Assembly: GCA_021811925.1 (NCBI GenBank)
Contig: JAKAPY010000106.1
Location: 1-6,091 of the forward strand
Reading direction: 5' to 3'
DNA: 6,091 bases
DNA from: Thermoplasmata archaeon
Lineage (GTDB): Archaea; Thermoplasmatota; Thermoplasmata; Sysuiplasmatales; Sysuiplasmataceae
The notes beneath the pieces are model-generated. The model worked only from the letters and a program-made list of their open reading frames with translations, did no database searches and was not told the DNA's origin. A program made the translations under genes and the position numbers. Shown here piece by piece: positions 5,090 through 6,091 of this stretch. Positions within the stretch are counted from its first letter, which is position 1, and every line of letters starts with the position of its first letter.

Positions 5090-5557
5090 ATGGAAACGCA
5101 TGAAAAAGCAAAGAAGATGAGCAGGAAGAAGCTGCTTGCAGTGTCCCTCATTGCACTGCTTGCGGTCGGTAGCATTGCGGCAGTGGGAATGGTGGAGGCT
5201 GCATCGCCTGGAGCGCAGTCTTCCGTCCTTCAGGGGTCTGGCCAGACCAGCGGTGAATATCTTGAGGTTGTCGTGTGGACGCAGGTGAACGGGACCAGAG
5301 TTGCGGTCCAGGACGCGAATGTAACAGTATACAGCATCTCTTATGCGACGCAGGCAAACGGCAACATCACAATAACGCTCTCGCCGGTTGCGACAGCAAT
5401 GACAAACTCCCACGGTGCAGCATACTTCAACCTTCCCAACGGCAGATATGCAATCATAGCACACCACGACGGAGTGAGGGGAGCAGCACTGCTGGACCTC
5501 AGGTTCTATACGACCAAGTTCGTCCACCTTGGGGCGCCGCTTGCACCGGCGAACTGA
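5090..5557 (+). CDS. Small secreted or membrane-anchored protein with a predicted beta-sandwich domain
   Basis: The 155-residue product has a lysine-rich N terminus (KAKKMSRKK), a hydrophobic core at about 15-35 (LLAVSLIALLAVGSIAAVGMV), and an EAASPG stretch where a signal peptidase could cut. A Ser/Gly/Gln linker follows (40-55). From 57 comes an alternating beta pattern: YLEVVVWTQVNGTRVAVQDANVTVYSI, then ATAMTNSHGAAYFNLPNGRYAIIAHHDGVRG. This resembles carboxypeptidase-regulatory or transthyretin-like extracellular domains, where a G.A.F.LP.G.Y turn is typical; that assignment is by pattern only. Three N-glycosylation sequons are present (Asn67, Asn77, Asn92), in keeping with a surface protein. 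No cysteines, sortase motif or second TM segment are seen. It has its own promoter and terminator, so it is monocistronic. Translation might instead start at Met10 (5117). Confidence 0.8.
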   Translation: METHEKAKKMSRKKLLAVSLIALLAVGSIAAVGMVEAASPGAQSSVLQGSGQTSGEYLEVVVWTQVNGTRVAVQDANVTVYSISYATQANGNITITLSPVATAMTNSHGAAYFNLPNGRYAIIAHHDGVRGAALLDLRFYTTKFVHLGAPLAPAN

Positions 5558-5590
5558 GCATTCTTACAGAAAGGGCCAAACGTCTTCCAT

Positions 5591-5645
5591 AGGGTGATGC
5601 ACCGGTCCCCGGGAAGGGGATGTGCATCCCTTTTTTCACATTTTT
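5591..5645 (+). terminator. Hairpin plus T-tract terminator after the secreted-protein gene
   Basis: GATGCAC (5596-5602) pairs with GTGCATC (5622-5628). Inside it TCCCC (5606-5610) pairs with GGGGA (5616-5620) around a GGGAA loop. Two more G-C pairs may form at the base with one bulged T. T6 follows at 5631-5636, then T5 at 5641-5645. The GC-rich stem next to T-tracts, about 35 bp after the stop, makes an efficient terminator for the plus strand. Archaeal termination depends mainly on the T-tracts. Confidence 0.75.
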
Positions 5646-5748
5646 ACATCCTAGAGCACATGCCCACCGGATTTTCTGCCCGGAAAAACAAACAGCAGAA
5701 TCACGTGGTTTGGGAGTGCTTCTTTGATGGAATGATGGATTGCTGAGA

Positions 5749-5900
5749 TCAGAAATACAGAACCTGGTAATCCATGTCCCTTACCGTTCTGTCAACAATC
5801 CCCTGTATGTCGACGTTCAGGACCGACTTCAGGAGATAGCGCATCCTTATCTTTTCCTTTTCAGTCAATATTTCACGTCGCTTACAACGACGTCCTGCAT
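5749..5900 (-). pseudogene. Possible small gene, apparently split by a one-base frameshift, or a 31-residue small ORF
   Basis: On the minus strand ATG at 5900 reads MQDVVVSDVKY and stops at 5865. One frame over, an open stretch reads LTEKEKIRMRYLLKSVLN, then VDIQGIVDRTVRDMDYQVLYF, and stops at 5749. Adding one T in the TAT-TGA junction near 5867-5870 would join them into a 50-residue protein of ordinary composition, so a broken small gene is plausible. Alternatively an ATG at 5844 starts a 31-residue ORF. The TTTATAA at 5908-5902 predicts a transcription start near 5878, which suits that second reading better. I recognise no family. Both readings are weak because short open stretches occur by chance. 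Confidence 0.28.
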
Positions 5901-5903
5901 GTT

Positions 5904-5911
5904 ATAAAAAA
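5904..5911 (-). terminator. T-tract that may end the right-edge gene, or a TATA-like element
   Basis: The minus strand reads TTTTTTAT, about 50 nt after the stop of the partial gene at the right edge. A T6 run is enough for archaeal termination. The same bases extend to TTTATAA, which could act as a TATA box for the small ORF downstream. The sequence does not decide between the two. Confidence 0.35.
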
Positions 5912-5944
5912 GGATCACGCCGAATATCCCTGATGCGGATCACG
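5912..5944. repeat. Short direct repeat GGATCACG
   Basis: GGATCACG occurs at 5912-5919 and again at 5937-5944, 25 bp apart start to start, between the right-edge partial gene and the possible small gene. Eight bases is near what chance allows. It might mark a duplicated target site or protein site, but no element lies between the copies. Confidence 0.2.
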
Positions 5945-5960
5945 TGCTGGCAGAGGGAGA

Positions 5961-6091
5961 CTACCTCCGTCTCCTGTCTGGCCGCTCCTGCTGCCTTCTG
6001 TCCCTGAATTCCCTGTTCTCCTGCTCCTGCGCTTCCCGGACGGTGTGCAGAGTCCCCATCCAGTACTGCTTGGCATTTTCCTTCGTAATCT
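5961..6091 (-). CDS. C-terminal end of an unrecognised protein, cut by the window edge
   Basis: The minus strand is open from the right window edge to TAG at 5963-5961, giving 42 residues: ITKENAKQYWMGTLHTVREA, then a Glu/Gln/Arg-rich run ending ERPDRRRR. The start lies outside the window. The composition looks like a real protein C terminus: a short ordered segment with aromatic residues, then a charged, probably helical region, and a basic tail that could contact nucleic acid. No family can be named from so little. The opposite strand and other frames here give no longer open reading. The stretch from 5646 to 5960 before it holds only the possible small gene, a T-tract and a short direct repeat. 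Confidence 0.5.
   Translation of the reverse strand, partial: ITKENAKQYWMGTLHTVREAQEQENREFRDRRQQERPDRRRR

Noticed and set aside
5066..5527. 153-residue minus-strand ORF opposite the secreted-protein gene
   Set aside because: It is Cys/His/Arg-rich with no coherent pattern, whereas the plus strand has a signal-like N terminus, a regular beta pattern, a promoter and a terminator.
5723..5751. Possible C/D box small RNA (TGATGG and CTGA near each other)
   Set aside because: The C-box match is imperfect, the spacing is far too short, and no C'/D' pair is present.
5558..6091. Insertion sequence or CRISPR remnant in the sparse right end
   Set aside because: There are no terminal inverted repeats, no transposase motifs and no regularly spaced repeats; the only direct repeat is 8 bp.

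Overview
The window reads as a chromosomal segment of an archaeon, most likely a member of the Thermoplasmata or a relative. Several genes belong to archaeal or archaeal/eukaryotic families: archaeosine tRNA-guanine transglycosylase with a PUA domain, type II peptidyl-tRNA hydrolase, a DUF99/UPF0215 protein, the KEOPS subunit Pcc1, and an archaeal-type winged-helix regulator. Upstream regions carry TATA-like boxes about 27 bp before plausible starts, and several first genes lack a Shine-Dalgarno site, as expected for leaderless or short-leader transcripts. Genes inside operons do have purine-rich SD sites. The lineage is inferred from gene content only.

Layout: (1) 1-505, +, the C-terminal third of an aldehyde dehydrogenase. 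(2) 506-1801, -, a tight operon in transcription order: 3-TM membrane protein, pth2, DUF99. The last stop codon directly abuts the aldehyde dehydrogenase stop. (3) 1802-1937, a divergent promoter region with two perfect inverted repeats. (4) 1938-3881, +, full-length tgtA. (5) 3826-5041, -, a second tight operon in transcription order: polytopic membrane protein, winged-helix regulator, pcc1. The pcc1 3' end overlaps the tgtA 3' end by 56 bp in antisense. (6) 5042-5089, an A/T-rich TATA element that could serve both directions. (7) 5090-5557, +, a small secreted protein, followed by a strong hairpin plus T-tract terminator. (8) 5650-6091, sparse sequence with a possible short frameshifted gene and the C-terminal end of an unrecognised minus-strand gene that runs out of the window.

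Functionally the centre is a tRNA biology neighbourhood. TgtA starts archaeosine formation at G15, Pcc1 belongs to the KEOPS complex that makes t6A37, and Pth2 recycles stalled peptidyl-tRNAs. The membrane protein/winged-helix pair upstream of pcc1 looks like a possible sensor and regulator unit, but nothing in the sequence shows its signal. I see no CRISPR array, rRNA, tRNA or intact mobile element.
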